Shown here: positions 44,347 through 54,949 of the stretch, one piece after another
Layout of the letters: every line of letters begins with the position of its first letter
Numbering within the stretch: position 1 is the stretch's first letter
Origin: Allolobophora icterica
Lineage: Eukaryota; Annelida; Clitellata; Crassiclitellata; Lumbricidae
Length of the DNA stretch: 64,000 nt
Direction of reading: 5' to 3'
Assembly: GCA_963556255.1 (NCBI GenBank)
Contig: OY744613.1
Span: forward strand, 47,740,546-47,804,545
Notes under the pieces: model-generated
Database searches by the model: none
What the model was told of the DNA's origin: nothing
The model's input: only the letters and a program-made list of their open reading frames with translations
Position numbers and translations under genes: made by a program

Positions 44347-44589
44347 AGATAATTATATATACCCAATATAACACTTTCTCTAATTGGTTTATCACATAGT
44401 TAATCAAAGGAATAGATAGTAATATCGAAATGGTTTAGGTTGGCAGTAAAAACGGCCAACAGCGGCTCAGCTGCCTAGCATGCCTTGATTTTTAAAACAT
44501 AGATTTTTTCATTTATGGATTGGCCAAAACGATGCCTCGATTTCGATTTTCCTCTTCCCTTAAAAACTGTCCGACTGATTGAAGCATTT

Positions 44590-44790
44590 GGATCTTGATC
44601 CCCACCTATCGATTATGATTTGACTGAGCGCTTGTGAATAGGCTGCACGACTTCGCCTTTTGTGCGCTATATAAATCTCCAGAGTACTATTACACTTAAC
44701 CGTATGACTGATTGAACTGATTTGGCTAAGCATCTGTGAATAAGCTGGGGGTTTTTTGCGATCACTTTTGGTGCTATAGAAGTTAACAGA
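44590..44790 (+). repeat. Dispersed short repeat, copies 2 and 3
   Basis: 44590-44697 matches 8695-8805 (CGATTATGATTTGACTGAGCGCTTGTGAATAGGCTG...GACTTCGCC...GCGCTATATAAATC). 44700-44790 is a second, shorter copy (CATCTGTGAATAAGCTGG...GGTGCTATAGAAG). Confidence 0.65.
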
Positions 44791-44943
44791 GCGGCTTGTC
44801 CAATGTATCTTTTATCCATAGAAAGCTGATAGAGCCATATAAAATCCACCATGGTGCTGTATAAATTCCCTCTAGTAAAGACCGGCTCTAAAACAGTCTT
44901 GGTTTAAAGGTAACACGTTTCTGAAAACAGCTCCGAGATTCTA

Positions 44944-45360
44944 GTGGTCTGTTCCACGAAGCTGTATTGAGACAGCTCTCTCTCGACGGGAGAATGGAAT
45001 GTCAAGAATGTTATCCTGGCAAAGCTAGTTCTATTTTTAAATATGATGTCATTGTGCTATAAATATTTTTCATGGCCTGTTCCACGAAGCTGCATTGAGC
45101 TCTCTCTCTCGACGGGAGAATGGAATGTCAAGAAATTAGCCTGGTAGGCAACGCTAGTTCTATTTTTTAAATACTATGTCATTGTGCTATAAATATTTTT
45201 CATGGCCTGTTCCACGAAGCTGCATTGAGCTCTCTCTCTCTCGACGGGAGAATGGAATGTCAAGAAATTAGCCTGGTAGGCAACGCTAGTTCTATTTTTA
45301 AATATTATGTCATTGTGCTATAAATATTTTTCGTGGCTCTTTTGGTTTCGTGAAGCTATA
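44944..45360 (+). repeat. Three-copy tandem repeat, about 130 bp
   Basis: Units start near 44947, 45075 and 45205 with CTGTTCCACGAAGCTG and contain GACGGGAGAATGGAATGTCAAGAA and TTATGTCATTGTGCTATAAAT + ATTTTTC. A degenerate fourth start lies at 45335. Copies 2 and 3 are nearly identical. Non-coding. Confidence 0.9.
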
Positions 45361-45773
45361 TAATTGTATTCGAGTTTATCCAATAGTTAAACTTGAATGC
45401 CTGGGTCAAGACTCGCCCTGGTGCTAAATAAATTCTCTTTTTGTATTTTTAAAAAGTAACACGTTTGGAAAACAGCTTTGTTGTGTCCAGAACCTGGAAA
45501 ACCTGAAAAACCAATAACACTGACTTCAACAAAGCAATATGCTTAATCAATGGTGGTAGGCTGTAGGCTGTACACACAGCCCGCGATATCCAGAGCAGAT
45601 GATAATGCAAACGTTGGGGTGACCAAAAAATATTTGCTGCTTTTACAGTTTCGGGCGAAGTTCAGTTTAACAAAACGAAAATGAAAATACGCAATATTTT
45701 TGGCCCGCCCTATTTTGCTCTCAGCCGTAGTAAACACATCCCGTAGCGGCTGTACGCAGCACCTGCAGCCGTC

Positions 45774-45945
45774 CATCCATCCGCTCACAGCTGGGCGTGT
45801 CTCATTTGCTGAAGGCATCGGCTTTAGCCTAGCGGTGTTCACGCAGCCTGAAAGGGAAAATCCATCCGCTCACAACTGGGCGTGTCTCAGTTGCTGAAGG
45901 CATCGGCTTTAGCCTAGCGGTGTTCACGCAGCCTGAAAGGGAAAA
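45774..45945 (+). repeat. 86-bp tandem duplication
   Basis: ATCCATCCGCTCACA.CTGGGCGTGTCTCA.TTGCTGAAGGC and the following sequence through CAGCCTGAAAGGGAAAA occur twice, with only a few changes. Confidence 0.92.
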
Positions 45946-46405
45946 CAGAAATAATATTGCATTGAAAGCCGTTTATTGTATAGGCCTACAGCGGTTTTTA
46001 ACACCAAAACGCAAGCACTTCTGTAAAATGAAACAACATTGGTTGACTTATAAAGACAGTCATCCATAATCCTAATAGGCATGCATTTACCTATTTTTAA
46101 AACGTTAAAACGGTTTTTTAATAAATCTATTCATTCGGTAAACATATACAGGCCTAAATCGGATATAGAAAGAAGAACAGTCCCTTTAAGGTAGCCCTTT
46201 AAGGTAGCCATGGATATTAAGTATTAGCGACTTCGTTTTCTTAGCCTCTGTAGTCTGTATATGTGGGCGGATGGCCAGTCCTCTCCCTCACCTTCTCATC
46301 TTACCACCGACAGTTTACAACTAGTGTAATCATTACGCGGGTGGGCAGAAATCTAAAAAACAATTTTAAAAAAACCTGACAGGTTTTTGAATTTCGACCT
46401 GACGA
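45946..46405. other. Polinton right-end non-coding region
   Basis: No gene seen. CCTTTAAGGTAGCC is repeated in tandem at about 46183-46210. Confidence 0.5.
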
Positions 46406-46672
46406 CTCCATCCATCCATCCATCCATCCATCCATCAGTCCATCTGTTCATCCATCCATCTGTTCGTCTATCCATCCATCCATCCATCCATCCATCCATC
46501 CATCAGTCCATCTATCAATTCTTCCATCCATCCATCCATCAGTCCATCTGTTCATCCATCAGTCCATCTATCAATTCTTCCATCCATCCATCCATCAGTC
46601 CATCTGTTCATCCATCAGTCCATCTGTTCATCCATCCATCTGTTCGTCCATCTATCAATTCTTCCATCCATA
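46406..46672. repeat. (CCAT)n microsatellite with interruptions
   Basis: TCCATCCATCCATC with CAGTCCATCTGTTCATC variants. The open frame through it (HPSIHPSI) is a repeat artefact. Confidence 0.95.
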
Positions 46673-47042
46673 ACGTATAAGGTCCATAGATTACTGAACA
46701 AAGACTTGCCTTGACTATAGCTCTGTCACCGAATCCTCAGTCCTGAGAACATCCTTTGTTGCTTCTTACGAGAAAAATGTTGACAATTATATTATCTTTT
46801 ACCGAACCATTGTTGATAGTTGATATCGTCGATAGTTGTAGGATGCTTCGAAGTAAATAAATAAAGCCATAAGCCATAAGCCATATTGCACCTCTGAACC
46901 AACAACCAGTCACAACCGGATCTAAACACGAGCCGTAGGATCTAAACACGAGCCAATGCGCGCAGTACAAAACAGTATGGAACACTCTTGCCGTCATAAA
47001 CCTGAATTGCGCATGTAAATTAAATAGGACAGTCGTTTAGGC

Positions 47043-47071
47043 CACATAAATGAAGTTTTATCATTTATGTG
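47043..47071. repeat. Polinton small palindrome 5
   Basis: CACATAAATGA-AGTTTTA-TCATTTATGTG, perfect 11-bp arms. Confidence 0.88.
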
Positions 47072-47106
47072 CCAGGCTAACAGCAATGCAAATGAGTTTG
47101 GGACGG

Positions 47107-47130
47107 CATAAATGAAAATATTCATTTATG
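47107..47130. repeat. Polinton small palindrome 6, at the inner TIR edge
   Basis: CATAAATGAA-AATA-TTCATTTATG, perfect 10-bp arms, two bases from the right TIR. The left TIR edge lacks it. Confidence 0.9.
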
Positions 47131-47132
47131 GA

Positions 47133-47452
47133 CTCGGCCGGCTGCAAACGACACTTTCGCGGTTTGATGTGTTAAGGCAATTCACGACCCTTTTTTGGCT
47201 TTGACCGAATCGGCTTAGAGACGGTCTTTTGTTTTAAATCACTTCCATTGAGCCCGATTTCAAAGACCCACTTAACACCACGATTCAAGAGACTTCTAAG
47301 CCACGATAGCCACAGACACTGCTTGGAAACCGATCGTTGATAAGGGTCTGTGGGTCCTGTAGGCCTCTGTGGACCCTTTTTCTGTAGAGGCAGTCTTTAT
47401 ATCAAGCAGCTTTTTGTAGCGCATGATCTCAAAGCCCCGTATCCAATCTACT
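47133..47452 (-). repeat. Polinton right terminal inverted repeat
   Basis: Reverse complement of 26941-27260; ends CCAATCTACT. Confidence 0.95.
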
Positions 47453-47458
47453 TGGGTA
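47453..47458. repeat. Polinton target site duplication, right
   Basis: TGGGTA, identical to 26935-26940. Confidence 0.93.
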
Positions 47459-47638
47459 CGATCGTGGATCTGTCGCTATCGACCAAGCAACTGTAACTCG
47501 TCTACCTATAACAATTTTAAATATCTTTTCTTGTCCATTGACGATTTATCCTCCGTTAAAGTAGGAACTCATGAACAGTATCAACAATAATATCTAGCAC
47601 TAAAGTGAAAACTACATTTGATATTGTGATTTCAACAG

Positions 47639-47686
47639 ATAACACTATAGCCACAACAGTTACTATTCCTACCACTACTGCATCGC
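47639..47686 (+). CDS. Gene B exon: Thr-rich stalk
   Basis: A 48-bp exon (16 codons) between TTTCAACAG and GTGAGT, phase 1 to phase 1. It encodes NTIATTVTIPTTTAS, which would be an O-glycosylated stalk between Ig domain 2 and the membrane. It matches gene A's 45-bp stalk exon in place, size and phase. Small, so confidence is moderate. Confidence 0.55.
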
Positions 47687-48987
47687 GTGAGTTTTATATG
47701 GCTGATGTAATATATCAATTGCACCGTATTGACGATTTTGGTCAATCAGTTAACGATAAACTCATCCTCGGCTTGAATCGTGGCTTATAAAGCTTTTCGC
47801 GTATGTGATCATTGGAGTCAGAAAGAAACATTTTTGTGCATGTTAAAGTATTACAAAGTGACAAAATTCCGAGACAAGCCTTATTGCGAAAGTTTCGAAC
47901 CCTAATAATGACTTTTTATATACACTTTTGATGTGGAATATTGGTAACATGTTTCCGACGTCCTCTCAGGGTATTTCTATCGACTACCATTAGGATCTCA
48001 TTGCCAATTTATCAAACGCTTGGTTCGAGTATTATACAAATATGTATCAAACTGTGGAGTGTGTCAATAGGTCAATGTTCCAACCTTTAATCCGATACTG
48101 ATCACGAATTTTGCCCTCGCAGAAATTTCCTTCGTTCCTGATTTCATAGCAAACGCGTGCGATGAAAATTTTGTATCCAACATTGATCAGTGAGCAGAGA
48201 TTTCAGAAGGTAAATTTTCTTTTAGTTCACGTTCTTAGTTCAAACTTACCTCTGTGTTGCGTTGTTACAAAAATCAAGTCTTGCTAGGCAATGTGTGCTT
48301 CATATGCTGCGATTGCGGTTTGTAGCAGAAATTTATTGTGATGCTCGAGACTCAGGTGATGCAGGTGTTATGAAGTGGTGACCTTTCCATTCCAATTTGA
48401 GGTTCACGAATAGAATTTTTCGAACGCGCATCGAGAAAAGCATTTGAAATGGCAATAATTTTAAGGATACCAACCAAAGCCAACTTTGAAAACTTTAGCA
48501 TTGTATAATTTCCTCGGTTAGTGTTTCGTCTTGCTTTGCATCGAGCCACTGTACATTGTCACTAATTTTCGGTCGATAATGCTCTTCTCAATTCCCACAA
48601 ATCCGTTCAGTTTCCTCACCATGAGGTTTTGTTAGTAAAAGCACAAGAAAAAACATTGCAGCTACACTATCAGATATACTACATAGCTCAAATTTTCTAA
48701 AAGTGCAAAAACGGTGGTCAAAAAGTTCGATTTTTTGATAGGTTGGTTCATGCAAATGCATATTTCTCTTCAATATGACAGTGATGTCATGCTTGTTGTC
48801 ACGTTGTTATAGGTTTAGCGATAAGCTTGTTCAGCTGTTCAAAGTATACTAAATATTAGACTAACTTTTGTGAATATATGGGAAGCGGTTGGCGACATCG
48901 TTGAAGAAAATCTTAACAACTGATTATGGCTTCAGTTAATGTGTGATGATATATGGTGGACAAAAAGTACATCTTCTATAATTTCAG
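47687..48987. other. Intron of gene B
   Basis: No gene or clear repeat seen. Confidence 0.5.
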
Positions 48988-49116
48988 GTGAAACTTGGGA
49001 ACCAGTTATCAGCAAAGTGATTCCATATTTCGCAGGAAACATGATTGTTCTGGTCGCCTTTCTTGTCGCCTACTTTAAAAATAATGATTTTCAATGCATA
49101 ATGGACAAATTTACAG
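48988..49116 (+). CDS. Gene B exon: transmembrane segment 1
   Basis: A 129-bp exon (43 codons) between ATTTCAG and GTTAGA, phase 1 to phase 1. It encodes ETWEPVISK, then a hydrophobic helix VIPYFAGNMIVLVAFLVAYF, then a hydrophilic stretch with a Cys. In gene A the equivalent exon also carries the membrane helix. Splice sites, length and phase agree. Confidence 0.7.
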
Positions 49117-49637
49117 GTTAGATCAGTGACAACCTACTCAACGAACATAAATTGTAAAGTAAAACTGAACATGTTGCTTTTTACCAACTCTACGCGCATG
49201 GTGTGCACTCCAACTGAATCCTTAACAAGAAATAATTACTCCAACATGAAATAAATATCAACTTCTGTACAGTCTTATAACCTTATGGTGTTTGGGTCGT
49301 GAATTAAAGAGTGTAATTCTCCCTGTTTCAACTTGTTTTCTAATTCCAACTTGACTTTAGATTTCCTGGAGACTTACCTGTTCGACTTGCTTCGTCTTTG
49401 CAGCTTTACTTTTGGTTTCTCTGACCTTTCAGATTTTGGACAACTATCTGTCACAAATGAAGGTTTAGGAGTATTACTAAGGATTTGACGCTACCATCGA
49501 TTGATGCCTTTTTAAGTTGCGCTAGCTCACTTTTAGGTCAGAATTTGAAAACCCGATGACTATTGAAACACTGAGCTTGATTAAACTCTTTTGAAATAAG
49601 AGGTTTGAAAAATGCAAAATTTATTCAGTTGTTTCAG

Positions 49638-49745
49638 AGGATAAGACGTTGAGAGCATCTCTATTAGTGATTGCTTCAGTTTTTTTTGGACTCTTCGTTA
49701 TACCGATTGTGGTTACAATCGCATACTGCAGGTCTCTTAAAAAAG
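49638..49745 (+). CDS. Gene B exon: second transmembrane-type segment
   Basis: A 108-bp exon (36 codons) between TTGTTTCAG and GTGGGT, phase 1 to phase 1. It encodes LRASLLVIASVFFGLFVIPI then VVTIAYCRSLKK, a strong helix with a basic stop-transfer end. It either makes a second pass or is an alternative to the exon at 48988-49116; the basic end fits a type I anchor better than the first. Confidence 0.65.
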
Positions 49746-50066
49746 GTGGGTAACTGCAAATACTTAGGAGTTTTACGTGTTTTATAATGAGTTTCACTCG
49801 CCTTATAGATGCAGTATTCTCCAACAAACCACATATTCATGAGAAATCTAGTATTAGGCCTAACAGATGAATGTAGTTTTGGTGTTTCTGAGTAAAAATG
49901 ACTCAGATCTTGTTTTTAATACCTTATCATATTATTTGATTACCAGAGTCAATTCTCATTTTATATGATAGTTGTAATCTTTCTTCGTGACTTTTATTCG
50001 AGAATGTAATGTTCTTTACTGTTTGAAAGTACACTTAATTGCATCTTATAGCATGCACATTTTCAG

Positions 50067-50185
50067 TAGGAAACGATGCAGGAAACAATTCTAGGCCTAC
50101 TGAAAGCAATGAAAAAGGCAGTCATCAGGAGAATGGCGGAAGTGACCAACACGGCACAGGTTTGACAAATGATATAGGTGATTAG
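50067..50185 (+). CDS. Gene B exon: cytoplasmic tail and stop
   Basis: After the TTTTCAG acceptor the phase-1 frame gives 39 residues rich in N, G, S and D (GNDAGNNSRPTESNEKGSHQ...) and a TAG at 50183-50185. There is no tyrosine, so no ITAM-like motif here, unlike gene A. If right, gene B ends as a receptor without obvious tyrosine signalling, or uses other 3' exons. Confidence 0.55.
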
Positions 50186-50430
50186 GACACTGACTCTAAG
50201 AACCAAATACAGTAATGTAAGGTATTTTAAGATAAGATATCAGTTATTGCACAAATTTATCAACATTAATTCTCAGAGGCGTGGTCCTTGGGCTGATGGA
50301 TCGCTTCAGTAAACGGGAAAACTATCATTTAGAGTTAACAATGAGTTGTCAATTTGACATGACATGTCGGAATTCGAACTAAGAATGATAAGGGGAAAAC
50401 AGACGCCTTTCAAAATATAACACCAGTAGG

Positions 50431-51149
50431 CAGGGGCGGATCCAAGGGGGGCCAATCCGGCCATGGCCCCCCATTTGATATTTACACAGGATGTGGCCCC
50501 CATCCCGAAGTAGACGATGATGGTCTTTCATGAGGACAATAAGATGACTATAAAGAAAATGATAAATAAAACCGGACAATTTTGATTTGATAGTATGTAA
50601 TTATGTATGTATGTATGTACGCATGCATATGTATGTATGCATGTATTGTAGAGAAATTTTAATTGCCATGTATTACGTTCGTAATGCAATGACGTGAACG
50701 GCGTTTTCTAGCGCGCACAGTTAAGTCTTATTCGCCACTCCCGACCAACAGTCGGCATCCTGGTAGAAATCAGTGGTCGGGAGAAACGACAAAGGTCGGA
50801 GTTTGTGCGACAGTATGCATGTATGTATGTAATTATATATGTAAGTGTGTATGTATGTATGCAGATGCGGCGATTTTGTTTGACTGGTGGGAGGACACTT
50901 TTGAACTGATCTGGTCAAAAAGATGTCAACTAGCGAACAATTTCTTCTACTTTTTTGGGTCCACGAAAAATCATACATAATGTATATATGCTTGTAAGTA
51001 TGTATGTATATAATTATGTGTGTATGTGTATATGTATGTATGTATGCACGTATTACGTATGCCTGTTTGTATGTATGCATACATGTATGTATGTAGGTAT
51101 TTATGTATTATTTTTGGCCCCCCTGATAAACCTTCTGCATCCGCCCCTG
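50431..51149. mobile_element. hAT-type non-autonomous transposon
   Basis: Ends CAGGGGCGGATCCA / TGCATCCGCCCCTG, and the 8-bp direct repeat CCAGTAGG at 50423-50430 and 51150-51157 gives the hAT hallmark. The interior has GGCCCCCC near each end and is filled with (TATG)n-type microsatellite; no transposase. Confidence 0.93.
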
Positions 51150-51157
51150 CCAGTAGG

Positions 51158-51935
51158 TGTGGGATAATAGATATGTATACTCCTTCTCACAGCATTCTGC
51201 TAGATGAGCAAGCCTTCGTTTGCTTTTACCACAATGTACATCTAAGTCTTTGCATATAAATTTTTTATATCGCACCTATTAATATTTCCAAAATAAACAG
51301 ATTATTTCTGAGTATTGTCGTAGTGCAAACGGCTTCATGTGAAACCGTAGTGAGCATTCTTAATACTTGGACGGACAAGTCTGTCTAAACGTTTCCTGTT
51401 TCTTTAAAGTTTAAGGCGTAAGAGTCTTGTACTTCTGTATTGATGAAGCAAGGTTTTCATTACACATTCAAAGTACGTCAGGAAGCGTTCGATAGAGTCT
51501 AGACCACACATAGGTCATCCAACTGCGTAATCTGTGCAACTACTTATTATGTACTACGTTGGTCACCTTATCATGTACGTTCGGCTCAGCTCAACTTTTC
51601 CAGCTTGCTAATATTGCACAACTCTGGTTTATCTGACCTTTCACATCTTGGCTAATTACTGTACTATCACAAAATCTTATCACGACTATTTCTTTTATCC
51701 TTGTTTTGTCGTCATATAAATATCAAACTGCCTGCTTAACCGACAGATTGAGACTCGGAACCAAACCTTCTTCAACCTGTCTCACCGATTTTCCTCTTAA
51801 TAAGCGCCTGTGAACAAGCTGTTTTCGTGACTAAGAGCAGCGGGCGCAGAAGAAATTTAGAGTTTCTGATTGTGCATCGAGTTACATTAGTCTACGTTAA
51901 CATTTTAAGTGATCTTGCTTGAAATCTGATGATAG
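51158..51935. other. Non-coding stretch
   Basis: No gene seen; a fragment of the 8695-type short repeat lies near 51790-51830 (GCGCCTGTGAACAAGCTG). Confidence 0.5.
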
Positions 51936-52060
51936 GAATAACGGTTTGGATGATTGTCTTGATGTGGTGTGTCGATATCGTTCTTCTGTTTCCCACTGCA
52001 TTCATCGTTGTCTACGTCGAGCATTGCACCAAAATGGTAGGTTATGGACAACTGTTAGTT
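51936..52060 (+). CDS. Possible exon: third transmembrane-type segment
   Basis: After a GATGATAG acceptor-like site the phase-1 frame encodes ITVWMIVLMWCVDIVLLFPT then AFIVVYVEHCTKM, a strong hydrophobic helix, and then runs to a stop near 52058 or splices at GTAGGT/GTTATG (52037 or 52041). It resembles the gene B membrane exons in phase and could be an alternative 3' exon or part of a further paralogue. No upstream partner seen. Confidence 0.35.
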
Positions 52061-53336
52061 TAGTTCTTCAGAGGAAAATACTGAGTAGGCCTAATGATGA
52101 AGACCTTATGCTTAGAAATCGCGATTTATCTGACATATAGATATGGATGTAGTTTATTGTTTTTATAGACTTGCATCGCTTGGGCATGGTTCCTGATAAG
52201 GTCTGGATGAAGAGAAAACCAAATAATTTTCTTAGATATACTATCAGAAACTGATGGCGGTTTCCTTTTGGGGAGGGCGCTGGTAGGCAGAGATGTATGC
52301 ATATTTCGATTGGTAACGGACTGCAATGCAGTCAAGGCTTATTCAGCAGGTACTCGCTAAATGAGATACCAGATTTTGATCTAGTATGTTGCCAGTCTTG
52401 AGTTTGTTATTTACACCAGGCATGGGCCCTGTGCACTGAACGGCAAATTTAATGTTTATGTTTAGCGTTATGAGATCTCCTAAAAAGTGATCCTGCGAAT
52501 GGTAGAAGTCAATTCAGAATCTACGAATCCGCCAGCACTAATTCTACATAAAGTGTTTCCTTTTTCACAAGCAGAATATAACAGTGAAACACAAGAGAGA
52601 AAACATTTGAATTAAGCCTAAAATTCGTATTTTAATTGAAGACTTAAACTAATTGAAGTTGTTGAAACGAACGTCATAATATAGAGAATATTGAGTGACA
52701 CCTGTTTTACTGATTATACGTCGTAGTGCTAGTTACGCTGTTTGCATTGTATTGCGATCGGATATATTTATTCATCCAGGTTAACTGTCTGATCTAAAGT
52801 TATTGTGTACTGCTATCATAGAATGCGCTTAAAACAAAGCTGCAGGTGAACAAGAAACAAGAAGACTAGCTTTGTACAACTTAGAGCTTGAAGTCCAACA
52901 TAAATTAAAATCCGAAATCAGTTAATAAAACTCAAGCCCTAATTGCAATATTTCGATCCAAAGTCATGCATTCTGTGTTAAATTTCATTAAGGCTTAAGA
53001 TGCGAGAACAGGTTTATGATCAACCTGTTAGTACTAGGTTTTATGACGCAGCAACACAAGTAGCCCGCCAAGCAGGAAAGCCTGAACCAATACTATTTTC
53101 TTATTGATCAAAGGTTGATGTCGTAAAAGCAAGTTGTTCATGTATAGTTCTAATTTAACCACACCTGTATGGTGCACTTGTATAGAGAAGAAATCGACAG
53201 CAGCCACAGTTAATTATTAGAACTACATGTATGTTATAAATTTGAAGAAAACATCCTTTTTAACCTTTTTAACAGCTATAAATGAATGCAAATAATCAGT
53301 TACGTAAGATCTTAATATTATCTATGTATGTACTGT
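52061..53336. other. Non-coding stretch
   Basis: No gene or strong repeat seen; one TTGCATTGTATTGCGATCGGATATAT fragment at 52740-52766 resembles the CR1/L2 tail. Confidence 0.5.
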
Positions 53337-53418
53337 GTATGTATGTATGTATGTATGTATGTATGTATGTATGTATGTATGTATGTATGTATGTATGTAT
53401 GTATGTATGTATGTATGT
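53337..53418. repeat. (GTAT)n microsatellite
   Basis: About 20 uninterrupted units. Confidence 0.97.
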
Positions 53419-54394
53419 TCAATTTAGCTGTTAGCTAAATAAACTATATATTTATGTTAATTAATGTAGACTAGTGCTCACCTCTTAAAGGCTTTCCTAA
53501 TTTTTAGCACCGTTCTCTGACTGTCAATCTTGATGTCTGAGGCTAGAAATATATGTTAAGGCTTTGATTTAAATATGAGACTCATCTAACGAAGGAGAAT
53601 ACAGGCTTTACATTGTCTGTGGGAAGATGAGACTGTAGAATCCAGCCATTAAATTTGCTATTGCTTTATGCAGTCTCAGGAATTGCTTTCTCTATAGGCC
53701 CCTACATTTTCTAAGGAAAGCTTCCATAGCTGCACGAGCGAAACTGTCCAGGTTGATTTGCATTGATTTTCGTAATAAACACTACTGTCAAATAAGCACA
53801 CCAGTTGGTCACATCAGTTGACTTGATCACACCAGTATGTAGAGGTACAGAATTAAATCACTTGCATTTTTACATTTACTCTAGACATATTCAGTCTTTA
53901 CAAGTTGTGAGATTTTCTTACTCGTTGAAAACGTGTGTACTTACTAAATATTTCGCCATTAATTTAAGACAAAATATAACGTACAAGTATTTTATGAGTA
54001 TATATTATATATGTGATATAAATTCCTGCGAAATGTTTTCCTGACTTCATCAGGTGTTATATAATTTATTACTAAGATTGATACTTATTTAAATTGTTCA
54101 AATTGTTTCCTAATTTAAATAAATTCGAAATAAAAATAACGAATAAACCTGTTTGTTTTGTATTTAAATGAAAGTTAAGGCGACACCATTGTTTACACGT
54201 CTCTTCAGAAACTCCTCACGAGAAAAGTGGTCCCTAAAATAAAGTCGCGGCGAAGGTTTAAACATAACCACAGCAATTTTTCTTCCTTGTCTGCATTGGT
54301 ATACATACATGTGCATGTATACCTGAAAGGTTATAATTATATCATATCAAGAACCTTTTAAGTAATCAAACAAAACCTGTGGACATAGGACAGT
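53419..54394. other. Non-coding stretch
   Basis: AT-rich; no gene or clear repeat seen. Confidence 0.5.
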
Positions 54395-54907
54395 TTGCTT
54401 AAGCGGTCAACACTTACTGGAACATGTTACAACATGAAAATGTTATGCAGGAAACCAAACTGTCACCTTAAAAACATAATTTATCTGGTAAAGGAACACA
54501 ATTCAGAATTCCTTAAGCTGCAGCCTTGGACTTTGAGTTTTTCCACTTTGTATTATACTGTTTTCTGCATATATCTTGGTCTCTCTTTTCGTTTTCTGTT
54601 GGGTTTGGTTTGCTTCTGCCTCTATATTACCTTATTTGCCTTGTTTCTTCTTTTCCATATGCTTGCATCTGCCTTGGTAGCTCTATCGTCTAAGCGTGGT
54701 TGGATTATTCTATGCTCTGTCTGTGCTGCTTTCAATGCTGGACTCTATCAATCCTATCTTATAAACAATAAGCCAAGACTTAACTATTTCCAGTATTTAG
54801 AAACATGGTCGCCCATACTGTTCTCGGAAGTCCCTCGCTTTATGGAGCACTGTATTCACTACTCTGAAATGCTTGTGTCTTTGCACATAGCATTTACCCT
54901 ACAATGA
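54395..54907 (+). other. Open frame of 170 codons, probably not a gene
   Basis: Hydrophobic and Phe/Leu-rich over a T-rich stretch (residues 45-105), so the apparent membrane segments may only reflect base composition. No family recognised, no supporting splice context. Listed because the frame is long for this AT-rich DNA. Confidence 0.2.
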
Positions 54908-54949
54908 GCAACGCTATAACAGCAATAATTTGCTTCTTTCCCCCGAGTC

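Larger units (their letters stand above)
26941..47452. mobile_element. Complete Polinton/Maverick element (20,512 bp)
   Basis: Bounded by 320-bp terminal inverted repeats that start AG and end CT, and by a 6-bp duplication (TGGGTA); both are diagnostic of Polintons. It carries the full core set: POLB, INT, ATP, PRO, major capsid protein and penton. Most genes run on the minus strand; INT and the PLA2-like gene run on the plus strand. Only one TIR mismatch was noticed (ATCATGG against ATCGTGG), suggesting a young insertion. Yet three genes carry frameshifts and one carries two further insertions. It sits in an intron of gene B. Confidence 0.96.

Noticed and set aside
46387..46680. 97-codon frame of HPSI repeats
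   Set aside because: Product of the CCAT microsatellite.
53331..53420. Periodic GTAT repeats as a CRISPR-like array
   Set aside because: Simple tetranucleotide microsatellite with no spacers, in a eukaryotic genome.
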